Positions 24,041-32,619 of a stretch of 64,000 bases of DNA are shown piece by piece. Made by a program: the position numbers and the translations under genes. Source of the DNA: Luteococcus sp038433155. Its GTDB lineage: Bacteria; Actinomycetota; Actinomycetes; Propionibacteriales; Propionibacteriaceae. Every line of letters begins with the position of its first letter. Positions within the stretch are counted from its first letter, which is position 1. The notes below the pieces were generated by a model, which was not told the origin of the DNA, ran no database searches, and saw only the letters and a program-made list of their open reading frames with translations. The stretch lies in the NCBI RefSeq assembly GCF_038433155.1, contig NZ_JBCDMW010000035.1:30775-94774 (forward strand). The letters are read 5' to 3'.

Positions 24041-24958
24041 TCAGAGGTCGGCGGCGTCCAGCAGGGCCGCGAAGGCCGCGGCCTCCTCGGCGGTGGCCTC
24101 GGGCAGCGGGGCACGAACCCCGCCCACCCCGAAGCCCTGATGAGCCAGGCCGGCCTTGACCAGCATCACGCCCTGGGTGGCGAAGACCCCCGTGAAGACG
24201 GGCAGCAGCGCCTGGTGCAGAGCCAGCGCCTCGTCGAGGCGGCCGGCCAGGAAGGCGTCGATCAGCTGGCGGGTGCGTCTCCCGGTGAAGTGGGTGGAGG
24301 TGCCCACCACACCGGCGCCGCCGACGCTGAGCAGCGGCAGGGTCATCGCGTCGTCACCGGAGTAGTAGGTCAGTGTGCTCTCGGCGATCACCCGGGCGGA
24401 GCCGGCCAGGTCACCCTTGGCGTCCTTCACCGCGACGATGTTGGGGTGCTGGGAAAGCTCGATCAGGGTGTCGGCCGCAAGCGGGACGCCGGCACGGTGC
24501 GGGATGTCATAGGCCATCACCGGCAACTCGGTGGCATCGGCCACGGCCCAGAAGTGGTCCCGAATGCCACGCTGCGGCGGCTTGGAGTAGTAGGGAGTGA
24601 CCACCAGCAGGCCGTCCGCCCCGGCCTCGGCGGCCTGCCGGGCCAGCTCCACGGTGTGCCGCGTGTCGAAGGTGCCCACCCCGGCCAGCACCTGCGCCCG
24701 GTCCCCCACTTCGGCCCCCACCGCGGCCAGCAGCTCGGCCTTCTCCGCGTCGGTGGTGGTGGGAGATTCCCCGGTGGTGCCGTTGATCACCAGGCTGTCG
24801 TTGGCCTGTTCGTCCACCAACCGGGCGGCCAGCTCCCGTGCCCGCGGCAGGTCCACGGATCCATCGGCGGCCAAGGGGGTGACCATGGCGGTCAGCAGCC
24901 GGCCGAAGACCGGCTCGGCCTGCTCCTGGGTGGTGGCGGGCATGGCTTCAGCACTCAT
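24041..24958 (-). CDS. dapA: 4-hydroxy-tetrahydrodipicolinate synthase
   Basis: A 305-residue TIM-barrel aldolase that condenses pyruvate with aspartate semialdehyde in lysine/diaminopimelate synthesis. The Schiff-base lysine is in IVAVKDAKGD. Active-site TT and Y residues are in NGTTGESPT and VVTPYYSKPP. ATG 24958 has TAGGAT 7 nt upstream, a leaderless start. It lies between sigE and a divergent O-methyltransferase gene; dapE is 5 kb downstream, though not in the same operon. Confidence 0.93.
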   Translation of the reverse strand: MSAEAMPATTQEQAEPVFGRLLTAMVTPLAADGSVDLPRARELAARLVDEQANDSLVINGTTGESPTTTDAEKAELLAAVGAEVGDRAQVLAGVGTFDTRHTVELARQAAEAGADGLLVVTPYYSKPPQRGIRDHFWAVADATELPVMAYDIPHRAGVPLAADTLIELSQHPNIVAVKDAKGDLAGSARVIAESTLTYYSGDDAMTLPLLSVGGAGVVGTSTHFTGRRTRQLIDAFLAGRLDEALALHQALLPVFTGVFATQGVMLVKAGLAHQGFGVGGVRAPLPEATAEEAAAFAALLDAADL

Positions 24959-24997
24959 GCGCGCCATCCTAGTGCCCGCGTTGGGTAGTCTGGGGGC

Positions 24998-25663
24998 GTG
25001 ACCGAGCCCAGCATCCCCAGCACCAACCCCTCCCAGCCCCTGGACACCCGCTCCTGGGGCTATGCCGAGGACTTCGTGAAGCCCGACGAGCGGATCCGCG
25101 ACGCCCGCAACCAAGCGGTCGAGTTGGGCATCGAGACCATCAGCAATGGCACCACCACGGCCTTGCGCTTCCTGGCCCGGTTGGTCCAGGCCAAGGCGAT
25201 CGTGGAGATCGGCACCGGCAGCGGCGTTTCCGGCCTGGCCTTCTACGAGGGCATGGGCAGCGACGGCATCCTGACCAGCATCGATCCGCAGTCCGACCGG
25301 CAGGCCGCGGCCCGCAAGGAATTCATCAGTGCGGGGGTTCGCTCCAACCGGATCCGGCTGATCGCCGGCACCCCGCTGGACGTGCTGCCCAAGCTGCGGG
25401 ACGGCGCCTATGACCTGGTCTTCATCAACGGGGACAAGCTGGAATACGTCGAGTACGTCGCGCAGTCCCTGCGCCTGCTGCGCCACGGCGGCGTGGTGGT
25501 GCTGCACGACGCCCTGTGGCGCAACCTGGTGGCCGATCCGGACAATGAGGACGACGAGACGGTGATCATCCGGGAGGCCCTGGCCGCCGTCGAGGAGACC
25601 GAGGAGTTCACCTCCGTGCTGCTGCCGGTCGGCGACGGGCTGTTGGCCGCCATCAAGGCCTGA
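24998..25663 (+). CDS. O-methyltransferase (caffeoyl-CoA OMT-like)
   Basis: A 221-residue class I methyltransferase of the family represented by Rv1220c beside sigE in M. tuberculosis. The SAM-binding motif I is IVEIGTGSGVSGLAFYEGM; the metal/substrate segment is DLVFINGDKLEYVEYV with HGGVVVLHDALW. The GTG start has TAGTCT 6 nt upstream (leaderless). Its natural substrate is unknown. It converges on glgC, with a strong shared terminator between them. Confidence 0.9.
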   Translation: MTEPSIPSTNPSQPLDTRSWGYAEDFVKPDERIRDARNQAVELGIETISNGTTTALRFLARLVQAKAIVEIGTGSGVSGLAFYEGMGSDGILTSIDPQSDRQAAARKEFISAGVRSNRIRLIAGTPLDVLPKLRDGAYDLVFINGDKLEYVEYVAQSLRLLRHGGVVVLHDALWRNLVADPDNEDDETVIIREALAAVEETEEFTSVLLPVGDGLLAAIKA

Positions 25664-25696
25664 CCGCCAGCCCGGGCACATCCCGCAGACACAGGC

Positions 25697-25728
25697 GGCT
25701 CCGCCTCCCCCATCGGGGAGGCGGAGCC
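25697..25728. terminator. Bidirectional terminator between OMT and glgC
   Basis: GGCTCCGCCTCCCC and GGGGAGGCGGAGCC make a perfect 14-bp stem with a 4-nt loop, between two convergent genes. The + strand side runs into TTGT. Confidence 0.85.
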
Positions 25729-25748
25729 GTTGTCCGTTGACCAGGGGG

Positions 25749-26978
25749 TCACATGGCCGGCGGAATCACCAGTCCCTTGCCCACCACGGTGATACCGCCA
25801 TCGCTGACGGTGAAGCCGCGGGCGCGATCCAGCTCATGGTCGACGCCGATCTCCACTCCGTCGGGGACGATCACGTTCTTGTCCAGGATGGCATTGTGCA
25901 CCACGGCATTGCGGCCGATCCGCACGCCACTCATCAGGATCGAGCTGTCCACCCGGGCCCACTTCTCGATGTAGACATCGGGGCTCATCACGGTCCGGTC
26001 CACGTCACCGCCGGAGATGATGCAACCGGGCGAGACGATCGAGTCCTCGGCATTGCCGCGCATGGTGAACTTGGCGCCGGGGGCCTGCACCTGGGTGGTC
26101 CAGATCGGCCACTTGTCGTTGTACAGGTTGAACTGCGGCACGACGCTGACCAGGTCCATGTGGGCCTCGTGGTAGGCGTCGATGGTGCCCACGTCACGCC
26201 AGTAGTTGCGGTCCTCGTCGGTGGCGCCGGGGACGACATTCTGGGTGAAGTCATAGACCAGCGCCTCGCCCTTGGCGACGAAGGAGGGAATGATGTCGCC
26301 GCCCATGTCATGGCCCGCATTGGGGTCATTGGCATCGGCCTCCAGCGCGTCGATCAGCGCCTGGGTGGTGAAGATGTAGTTGCCCATGGAGGCGAAGGAC
26401 TCCTCCGGGGAGTCGGGCAGCCCGGGCGGATCAGCCGGCTTCTCCAGGAACTGCTTGATCTTGCCGCCCTCGCCGGCATCGATGATGCCGAAGGCGTGGG
26501 CCTCGGAACGCGGCACCCGGATGCCGGCCACGGTGCACTGCAGGCCGGATTCGATGTGCGCGTCCAGCATCTGGCTCACGTCCATCCGGTAGATGTTGTC
26601 CGCGCCGAAGACCACGATGTAGTCCGGCCGCTCGTCGCGGATCAGGTTCATCGACTGGTAGATGGCGTCCGCGCTGCCCTGGTACCACTGGGGACCGAGC
26701 CGCTGCTGGGCCGGCACCGGGGTGACGTAGTTGCCCAGCATGGTGGACATCCGCCAGGTCAGCGAGATGTGACGGTCGAGGGAGTGGGACTTGTACTGCG
26801 TCAGCACGCAGATCTGGCGCAACTCGGAGTTGGCCAGATTGGAAAGCACGAAGTCAATCAGGCGGTAGGTTCCGCCGAAGGGAACGGCAGGCTTGGCCCG
26901 GTCAGCAGTGAGGGGCATGAGGCGTTTTCCCTCGCCGCCTGCCAGCACGATGGAGAGCACCTTTGGTCTTGTGGACAT
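25749..26978 (-). CDS. glgC: Glucose-1-phosphate adenylyltransferase
   Basis: A 409-residue nucleotidyltransferase that makes ADP-glucose, the committed step of glycogen synthesis. Key motifs: VLAGGEGKRLMPLTADRAKP (nucleotide binding), GTYRLIDFVLSN, YIVVFGADNIYRMD and FLEKPADPPG (sugar-phosphate lysine). A left-handed beta-helix domain ends the protein. ATG 26978 has TAGGTT 6 nt upstream. It is divergent from the glycosyltransferase gene with 185 nt between starts, the layout seen in mycobacteria. Confidence 0.96.
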   Translation of the reverse strand: MSTRPKVLSIVLAGGEGKRLMPLTADRAKPAVPFGGTYRLIDFVLSNLANSELRQICVLTQYKSHSLDRHISLTWRMSTMLGNYVTPVPAQQRLGPQWYQGSADAIYQSMNLIRDERPDYIVVFGADNIYRMDVSQMLDAHIESGLQCTVAGIRVPRSEAHAFGIIDAGEGGKIKQFLEKPADPPGLPDSPEESFASMGNYIFTTQALIDALEADANDPNAGHDMGGDIIPSFVAKGEALVYDFTQNVVPGATDEDRNYWRDVGTIDAYHEAHMDLVSVVPQFNLYNDKWPIWTTQVQAPGAKFTMRGNAEDSIVSPGCIISGGDVDRTVMSPDVYIEKWARVDSSILMSGVRIGRNAVVHNAILDKNVIVPDGVEIGVDHELDRARGFTVSDGGITVVGKGLVIPPAM

Positions 26979-27163
26979 GCCCTGAACCTATTGCGCGAGG
27001 GCCGCCTTCCACAAGGCACATTGGGTGAAATGGTCGGACTTTCGCCAAGAGACAACCTGTTGGTCACCCAGCGGCCCGTCCATCAGGTGGGACGGCGGCC
27101 CGGGCGGCAAATCCCACTGCCCAAACCGTTGTGGGGCCCCGGGGCCTGTGCAAGCATCAGCAC

Positions 27164-28369
27164 ATGCGCGTATCCATTCTCACCCGTGAGTACCCCCCGA
27201 CCATCTACGGTGGAGCCGGCGTCCACGTCGCCCAGCTCGTGCCCCAGCTGCGCAAGTTCATCGACGTGGACGTCCAGTGCATGGGTGAGCCGCGCGAGGG
27301 TGCGACGGCCCATCAGGAGAACTACCCGGCCGGCGCCAATGCCGCCCTGCGGGTCTTCGGCGCCGACCTGTCGATGGTCTCCGCCCTGCCCGAGAACGTC
27401 GAGCTGGTGCACTCCCACACCTGGTATGCCAATCTGGCCGGACACCTGGCCGGTCTCTTCCGGGACATCCCGCACGTGGTCAGCGCCCACTCGCTGGAGC
27501 CCGACCGGCCGTGGAAGGCCGAACAGCTGGGCGGCGGCTATGCCCTGTCCTCCTGGGCCGAACGCACCGCCTACAACGGCGCCGACGCCGTGATTGCGGT
27601 CAGCGAGGGGATGAAGAAGGGCATCCTGGCGGCCTATCCCGAGCTGGAGCCGGACAAGATCCACGTCGTGCTGAACGGCATCGACACCGACGAGTTCCAG
27701 CCGGACAACGACACCGACATCTGTGAGCAGATCGGGATGGATCCCAGCAAGCCGTCGGTGGTCTTCGTGGGCCGGATCACCCGCCAAAAGGGGCTGGTGC
27801 ACCTGGTGCGCGCCGGCCAGCACCTGGACCCGGACACCCAGCTCATCCTGCTGGCCGGCGCCCCGGACACCCCGGAGATTGCCGAGGAGTTCAACCAGGC
27901 CTTCGGCGCCCTCAAGGAGGCCCGCGGCGGTGGCGTGGTCTGGGTGCAGGAGATGCTCCCCCGCGCCTCGGTGCGCCAGGTGATGAGCAATGCGACGGTC
28001 TTCGCCTGCCCCAGCATCTACGAGCCGCTGGGCATCGTGAACCTGGAGGCCATGGCCACCGAGACGGCCGTGGTGGCCAGCGCCGTCGGCGGCATCCCGG
28101 AAGTGGTGGTGGATGGCCAGACCGGCTACCTGGTGGACTACGACCCGGCCCGCGCCCAGGACGGCGACTACATCGCCACCTTCGAGAAGACCTTCGCGGA
28201 CAAGATCAACGAACTCACCCGCAATCCCGAGCTGGCCCAGAAGTTCGGGCAGGCCGGGCGGCAGCGCTGCATCGACAAGTTCAGCTGGGAGACCATCGCG
28301 CAGCAGACCGTCGAGGTCTACCGGGCCGCCACCCAGCGGCACGCCGCCCGCGCGGCAGCCAAGAGCTGA
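27164..28369 (+). CDS. glgA: GT4-family glycogen synthase / maltose-1-phosphate synthase
   Basis: A 401-residue GT-B glycosyltransferase. The N-terminal acceptor site has ILTREYPPTIYGGAGVHVAQ; the donor domain has FVGRITRQKGLVHLV and CPSIYEPLGIVNLEAMA, whose ExPLGIVNLE is the GT4 nucleotide-sugar motif. In actinobacteria this GT4 enzyme uses ADP-glucose either to extend alpha-1,4-glucan or to make maltose-1-phosphate for the GlgE pathway (GlgM). GlgC next door supplies the substrate. No glgE gene is in the window, so both names remain possible. Confidence 0.93.
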   Translation: MRVSILTREYPPTIYGGAGVHVAQLVPQLRKFIDVDVQCMGEPREGATAHQENYPAGANAALRVFGADLSMVSALPENVELVHSHTWYANLAGHLAGLFRDIPHVVSAHSLEPDRPWKAEQLGGGYALSSWAERTAYNGADAVIAVSEGMKKGILAAYPELEPDKIHVVLNGIDTDEFQPDNDTDICEQIGMDPSKPSVVFVGRITRQKGLVHLVRAGQHLDPDTQLILLAGAPDTPEIAEEFNQAFGALKEARGGGVVWVQEMLPRASVRQVMSNATVFACPSIYEPLGIVNLEAMATETAVVASAVGGIPEVVVDGQTGYLVDYDPARAQDGDYIATFEKTFADKINELTRNPELAQKFGQAGRQRCIDKFSWETIAQQTVEVYRAATQRHAARAAAKS

Positions 28370-28388
28370 TCCCGCGTCCCGACACGGC

Positions 28389-28422
28389 AACGGCGTGCAC
28401 CCCAGCCGGGGTGCACGCCGTT
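28389..28422. terminator. Terminator downstream of glgA, shared with the DUF3117 gene
   Basis: AACGGCGTGCACCCC and GGGGTGCACGCCGTT form a perfect 15-bp stem with a 4-nt loop followed by TCTCG. It sits between two convergent genes and can serve both. Confidence 0.85.
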
Positions 28423-28446
28423 CTCGTCAGGAATCGCGGGGCCGCG

Positions 28447-28614
28447 TCAGCCGACGACCTCCTGCAGGCACTTCAGCAGGTCGGTGGCCTCGGTTGCGTT
28501 CAGCTCAACCACCAGACGGCCGCCGCCGTCCACGGGAACGCGCATCACGATGCCACGGCCTTCCTTGGTGACCTCCATCGGGCCATCACCCGTGCGGGGC
28601 TTCATTGCAGCCAT
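28447..28614 (-). CDS. DUF3117 small conserved actinobacterial protein
   Basis: A 55-residue protein beginning MAAMKPRTGDGPMEVTKEGR and ending DLLKCLQEVVG. The sequence is almost invariant across actinobacteria (the Rv1211 family) and is easily missed because of its length. It is predicted to be a compact beta-rich fold with no known function. ATG 28614 has an upstream AGATGAGGATG segment as ribosome binding site. It lies between glgA and the DivIVA-like gene, the same position as in mycobacteria. Confidence 0.92.
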   Translation of the reverse strand: MAAMKPRTGDGPMEVTKEGRGIVMRVPVDGGGRLVVELNATEATDLLKCLQEVVG

Positions 28615-28649
28615 CGTGCATCCTCATCTCTTCGACGGTTTTCACTCCA

Positions 28650-28943
28650 TTATTCCGCATTCTGCGTGGCATCCCCCAGCGGTCCGTCCGACGGCGTGCC
28701 GTCGGCCTCCGCCAACTGACGGGCCAACCGCTCCAGCAGGTCGTCGACCTGCTGCATGGAATAGCCCCGGGTGACCACGCTGAACTGGGCCTCCCGCAGG
28801 GCCCGGGCATCGATCGGGCCGGGCGGAACCGGACGCCAGGCCCGATCATCCACCAGCTCGGGCATCGCGCCCCACCGTCCGGAGGCCACCACCGCAGCCC
28901 CGCCCAGGATCAGCAGCACCACGGCCGCCAACAGCCAGCTCAC
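28650..28943 (-). CDS. Membrane-anchored DivIVA-domain small protein
   Basis: A 97-residue protein. An N-terminal transmembrane helix (SWLLAAVVLLILGGAAVVAS) is followed by a proline-rich linker and a short DivIVA-type segment (FSVVTRGYSMQQVDDLLERL). GTG 28943 overlaps the stop of the upstream LOG gene (GTGA), so translation is coupled. DivIVA domains sense curved membranes and guide polar growth; this short version is probably an accessory protein. The exact role is unknown. Confidence 0.82.
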   Translation of the reverse strand: MSWLLAAVVLLILGGAAVVASGRWGAMPELVDDRAWRPVPPGPIDARALREAQFSVVTRGYSMQQVDDLLERLARQLAEADGTPSDGPLGDATQNAE

Positions 28944-29728
28944 GGCTTGCCCCCGGCACCCCGGCCAGCGGTCACATGCGCCACCGCGGCCTGCTCGTCG
29001 TCGGTGACCAGGAACATCTCCAGGTCGGCCGGGGAGATGTAGCCCTCCGCCAGCGCGGCGTCCCGCAGCCAGTCCACCAGCCCCCGCCAGTAGTCGACAC
29101 CGAAGAGCACCACCGGGAAGTGCTGCACCTTGCCGGTCTGGGCCAGAGTGAGCGCCTCGAAGAGCTCGTCGAAGGTGCCCAGGCCACCGGGCATCACGAT
29201 GAAGCCCTGGGCGTACTTGAGGAACATCACCTTGCGGACAAAGAAGTAGCGGAAGTTGATCCCCAGGTTCACGTGGGAATTCATCGACGCCTCGAAGGGC
29301 AGCTCGATCCCCAGGCCCACCGAGGTGCCGCCGGCCTCGTCCGCGCCCTTGTTGGCCGCCTCCATCACGCCCGGCCCGCCGCCGGTGATCACGGCATAGC
29401 CGGCCGCCACCAGGGCGGCGGCCATCCGCTCCGCCGCCCCCCACATCGGATGCTCCGGCCTGGTCCGGGCCGAACCGAACAGACTGATGGCCGGGCCCAG
29501 CTCGGCCAGGGTGCCGAAGCCGTCCACGAACTCGGCCTGGATCCGCATGGTGCGCCACGGATCACTGTGGCTCCAGGCTGTGTCCCCGGCCCCGGCCAGC
29601 AACCGCTGGTCGGTGGTGGTGGCCTGCTTCTGGCCGCGCCGCCGGATGATGGACCCCTGCACCACGTGGTTGCCCTGACCGGGCACATTGTCCACCACGC
29701 CGTGGTTCTTCTTCTTCCGGTCTGGCAT
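28940..29728 (-). CDS. LOG family protein (TIGR00730, Rossmann fold)
   Basis: A 262-residue nucleotide hydrolase-like protein. It carries ITGGGPGVMEAANKGADEAG and the MPGGLGTFDELFEAL motif, the PGGxGTxxE signature of LOG/YvdD phosphoribohydrolases, which release cytokinin-type bases from nucleotides. The N-terminus (PDRKKKNHGVV) is basic. ATG 29728 lies 1 nt after the dapE stop (TGAAATG). The order dapE, LOG is conserved in mycobacteria near Rv1202-Rv1205. In bacteria the in vivo substrate may be AMP or a modified nucleotide. Confidence 0.9.
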   Translation of the reverse strand: MPDRKKKNHGVVDNVPGQGNHVVQGSIIRRRGQKQATTTDQRLLAGAGDTAWSHSDPWRTMRIQAEFVDGFGTLAELGPAISLFGSARTRPEHPMWGAAERMAAALVAAGYAVITGGGPGVMEAANKGADEAGGTSVGLGIELPFEASMNSHVNLGINFRYFFVRKVMFLKYAQGFIVMPGGLGTFDELFEALTLAQTGKVQHFPVVLFGVDYWRGLVDWLRDAALAEGYISPADLEMFLVTDDEQAAVAHVTAGRGAGGKP

Positions 29729-29729
29729 T

Positions 29730-30821
29730 TCAGGCCTCCTGGTCATGGTTGGGCGCGAGCCAACGGCGCAGCGCATCGGCGCAGGCGTCCAGGTCCGCCA
29801 CCGGGCAGTACTCGTCGGACATGTGGGCCTTGCCGGGATTGGCCGGGCCGAAGTTCACCGCCGGAACACCCAGCTCGCTGAACCGCGCGACGTCGGTCCA
29901 ACCGTACTTGGGCCCCGGCTCGCCCCCGACGGCGGCGACGAAGTCCTGGGCAGCCGGCAGGTCCAGCCCGGGGCGCGCCGCGGGCGAGAGGTCCACCACC
30001 TCCAGCTCGAAGCCGTCGAACACCTCCCGCATCAGGGCTTCGGCCTGGGCCGTGGTCTTGTCCGGGGCGTAGCGGTAGTTGACGTGCACGCTGCACTCGT
30101 CGGGGATGACATTGCCGGCCACTCCCCCGCGGATCTGCACCGCGTTGAGGCCCTCGCGGAAGACCAGACCCTCCACCTCGATCTCGCGGCACTCGAAGCC
30201 GGCGATCCGCTGGAAGACGGGCGCGATGTCGTGGATGGCATTGTGTCCCAGCCAGCTGCGGGCGCTGTGCGCGGCGGTGCCGCGGGTGGTGATCCAGAAG
30301 CGCATCGTGCCCTGGCAACCGCCCTCGATCCGCGCCGCGGTGGGCTCCATCAGAATGGCGAAGTCGCCGTGCAGCAGTTCGGGGTGTTCCCGGCCGATCC
30401 GCCCCAGGCCGTTCAGCTCGCTGGCCACTTCTTCGTTGTCGTAGAAGAACCAAGTGACGTCGTGCCGGGGCTCGGTCAGCTCGGCGGCCAGCTGCAGGGC
30501 AACGGCGACGCCACCCTTCATGTCGCAGGTGCCCCGGCCATGGATCCGGTCCTCACCGTCGACAACGCTGCGACTGCTGGGCAGGTTGTCCGCCACCGGC
30601 ACCGTGTCCAGGTGCCCGGCCACCAGGATCCGCTGCTCCCGCCCCAGGGTGGTGCGGGCGGCCAGGCAGTTGCCGTGCCGGATCACCTCCAGGTGCGCAC
30701 AGGCCCGCAGTGCCTGCTCCACCCGGTCCGCGAGCCGCTGCTCATTGCCGCTGACCGACTCGACGTCGGTGATGGCCTGCAGCAGGTCCGGCAGTGGCTG
30801 GGCGAGATCAAGAGGGTCCAT
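29730..30821 (-). CDS. dapE: Succinyl-diaminopimelate desuccinylase
   Basis: A 363-residue M20 metallohydrolase of the lysine/meso-DAP pathway. Metal ligands and catalytic acids are in VAGHLDTVPV, HGRGTCDMKGG, YDNEEVAS and KAHMSDEYC; a lid domain occupies about residues 175-285. ATG 30821 is favoured because TAGGGT lies 7 nt upstream; the frame stays open another 39 nt. It heads a minus-strand operon with LOG and the DivIVA-like gene. Together with dapA it marks meso-DAP or LL-DAP peptidoglycan. Confidence 0.94.
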   Translation of the reverse strand: MDPLDLAQPLPDLLQAITDVESVSGNEQRLADRVEQALRACAHLEVIRHGNCLAARTTLGREQRILVAGHLDTVPVADNLPSSRSVVDGEDRIHGRGTCDMKGGVAVALQLAAELTEPRHDVTWFFYDNEEVASELNGLGRIGREHPELLHGDFAILMEPTAARIEGGCQGTMRFWITTRGTAAHSARSWLGHNAIHDIAPVFQRIAGFECREIEVEGLVFREGLNAVQIRGGVAGNVIPDECSVHVNYRYAPDKTTAQAEALMREVFDGFELEVVDLSPAARPGLDLPAAQDFVAAVGGEPGPKYGWTDVARFSELGVPAVNFGPANPGKAHMSDEYCPVADLDACADALRRWLAPNHDQEA

Positions 30822-30863
30822 GGAGCAGACCCTAGTCGAGGAGTGAGCGCGCCCCGGCAAGGG

Positions 30864-31556
30864 TCAGCGGAAGAGGACCACACAGATGGCGATGTAGTGA
30901 CTGACGGCAGCCAGGATGGTGCACAGGTGGAAGATCTCATGGAAGCCGAAGGTGGCAGGCCAGGGATTGGGCCGCTTGAAGCCGTAGGCCACCGCACCGA
31001 TCGAGTAGATGATGCCACCCAGGGCAATCAGGCCCACCACCAGCGGGCCACCGGAGTGCCAGAACTGCCCCAGCCAGCCGATCGCCGCCCAGCCCATCGC
31101 CAGATAGAGGGCCACGTAGAGCCCCCGCGGTGCGGACAGCCAGCAGACCCGGAAGAGCACGCCCACCAGGGCACAGCCCCAGATCAGGGTGAGCAGCATG
31201 CGAAGACTCCGGCCATGCAGCATCCCGACGGACAGCGGAGTGTAGCTGCCGGCAATGAAGATGAAGATGTTGGCATGGTCCACCCGGCGGAAGATGGCGT
31301 GCACCCTGGGGGACCAGCTGCCGCGGTGGTAGAAGGCGGAATTGCCGAACAGCAGTACCGCGCTCAAGGTGTAGACCGCGCAGGCGATCCGTTGGTCCCG
31401 CTCCCCGGCGAGGGCCACCAGCACGATGCCGGCCACCAGCACGATCGGCGCAAAGCCCTGGTGCAACCACCCACGCAGCCGCGGTTTGACGGCAGCGACT
31501 GCGTCGCCCAACGTCTCGGCCAGATTCGGCGAGTGCCCGGGCGTCTTGATGCTCAT
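30864..31556 (-). CDS. Hemolysin III family (PAQR-like) membrane protein
   Basis: A 230-residue protein with seven predicted transmembrane helices. Metal-binding signature elements are present: LFGNSAFYHRGSW (SxxxH), RVDHANIFIFIAGSYTPL (DH) and GFHEIFHLCTIL (HxxxH). The family is related to adiponectin receptors and may act as a lipid hydrolase; true haemolysis is doubtful. It is divergent from the Z-isoprenyl diphosphate synthase gene, as Rv1085c is from Rv1086. A 14-bp palindrome overlaps its promoter. Confidence 0.92.
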   Translation of the reverse strand: MSIKTPGHSPNLAETLGDAVAAVKPRLRGWLHQGFAPIVLVAGIVLVALAGERDQRIACAVYTLSAVLLFGNSAFYHRGSWSPRVHAIFRRVDHANIFIFIAGSYTPLSVGMLHGRSLRMLLTLIWGCALVGVLFRVCWLSAPRGLYVALYLAMGWAAIGWLGQFWHSGGPLVVGLIALGGIIYSIGAVAYGFKRPNPWPATFGFHEIFHLCTILAAVSHYIAICVVLFR

Positions 31557-31561
31557 GAAAC

Positions 31562-31575
31562 CTACGGTACCGTAG
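31562..31575. promoter_or_regulatory. 14-bp palindrome between hemolysin III and isoprenyl synthase
   Basis: CTACGGTACCGTAG is perfectly symmetrical and lies 5 nt upstream of the hemolysin III start, covering its likely -10 (TACCGT on the minus strand). It looks like the operator of a TetR-type or similar dimeric regulator of this gene. Confidence 0.55.
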
Positions 31576-31639
31576 CTTTGCTGCTTTCAAACCCACGGGT
31601 TCAAATTCCGGGAGTTGGGCACCCGTTAGGCTGTGGCAC

Positions 31640-32449
31640 ATGAATCGGCTGGACCGCCTCACCGAGAGCCTGGACCGGATACACCCGGCCGGACTGCTCT
31701 ACAGCACCTACGAGACGCGGCTGGTGGCCGAGCTGGACAAGAGCCGGCTCCCCCGGCACGTCGCGGTGCTGGCCGACGGCAACCGCCGCTGGGCCCGGAT
31801 GAACGCCCCGGACCAGCCGCTGGTCGCGGGCTACCAGGCCGGCGCCGACAAGCTGCGGGACTTCGTCGGCTGGTGCCACGAGGCCGGAATCGAAGTGGTC
31901 ACCCTCTGGGTGCTCAGCCCGGACAACCTCAAGCGCTCCGCCGACGAGGAGGTGGCGCCGCTGCTGGGGGTGATCGAACAGCTGGTCCGTGACCTGGCCG
32001 CCGACGGGCGCTGGCCGGTGCAGGCCGTCGGGGACATGTCCCTGCTGCCCGAACCGATGGCCCAGGCGCTGGACCAGGCCCGACGGGAGAGCCAGAACAA
32101 CCGAGGCATGGTGGTCAACGTCGCCATCGCCTATGGCGGGCGCCACGAACTGCGGGATGCGGTCCGATCCCTGCTGCGCGAGGAAGCCGCCAAGGGCACC
32201 ACCCTCACCGAACTGGCCGAGACCCTGGAGATCGACCAGATCGGCGAGCATCTCTACACCAAGGGCCAGCCCGATCCGGACCTGATCATCCGCACCTCCG
32301 GCGAGCAGCGCCTCTCCGGTTTCCTGATGTGGCAGAGCGCCCACAGCGAGTTCTACTTCTGCGAGGCGCTGTGGCCGGACTTCCGCAAGGTGGACTTCCT
32401 GCGGGCACTGCGCTCCTTCAGCCAGCGCGAACGGCGCTATGGCCGCTGA
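31640..32449 (+). CDS. Cis-prenyltransferase (Z-isoprenyl diphosphate synthase)
   Basis: A 269-residue enzyme of the UPP synthase family. The diphosphate-binding motif is VLADGNRRWAR, with WVLSPDNLKRSADE and DLIIRTSGEQRLSGFLMWQ as further signatures. Its position opposite hemolysin III matches Rv1086, the short-chain (omega,E,Z-farnesyl diphosphate) synthase that feeds decaprenyl phosphate synthesis, so this is probably the short-chain enzyme. TAGGCT lies 7 nt before the ATG (leaderless). The conserved neighbour (the thioredoxin-domain gene) is displaced by about 3 kb here. Confidence 0.93.
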   Translation: MNRLDRLTESLDRIHPAGLLYSTYETRLVAELDKSRLPRHVAVLADGNRRWARMNAPDQPLVAGYQAGADKLRDFVGWCHEAGIEVVTLWVLSPDNLKRSADEEVAPLLGVIEQLVRDLAADGRWPVQAVGDMSLLPEPMAQALDQARRESQNNRGMVVNVAIAYGGRHELRDAVRSLLREEAAKGTTLTELAETLEIDQIGEHLYTKGQPDPDLIIRTSGEQRLSGFLMWQSAHSEFYFCEALWPDFRKVDFLRALRSFSQRERRYGR

Positions 32450-32516
32450 GCAAAATCCACGCGACCGGGGAATTAACTCAAGAATCAGTGCTCAAAATCG
32501 GAGCTGACTAGCCATT

Positions 32517-32535
32517 TTAGGCAAGGCTTACTTGT
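32517..32535. promoter_or_regulatory. DtxR/IdeR-like iron box upstream of the DUF1540 gene
   Basis: Read on the minus strand the 19-mer matches the consensus TTAGGTTAGCCTAACCTAA at 13 positions. It lies about 85 nt upstream of the DUF1540 start in an AT-rich promoter region. The match is moderate; the stronger box at 33834 nearby supports it. Confidence 0.45.
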
Positions 32536-32619
32536 CTGGAATTCGCCGCGCAGGGTGATTATGGTGAACTCATCAGTTGCGCCAATTCACCCAAATGCGT
32601 CACTCACAAGGAGCACACC

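Noticed and set aside
27000..27163. Riboswitch or attenuator upstream of glgA
   Set aside because: No conserved riboswitch core or paired terminator/antiterminator could be seen in the 185-nt glgC-glgA gap.
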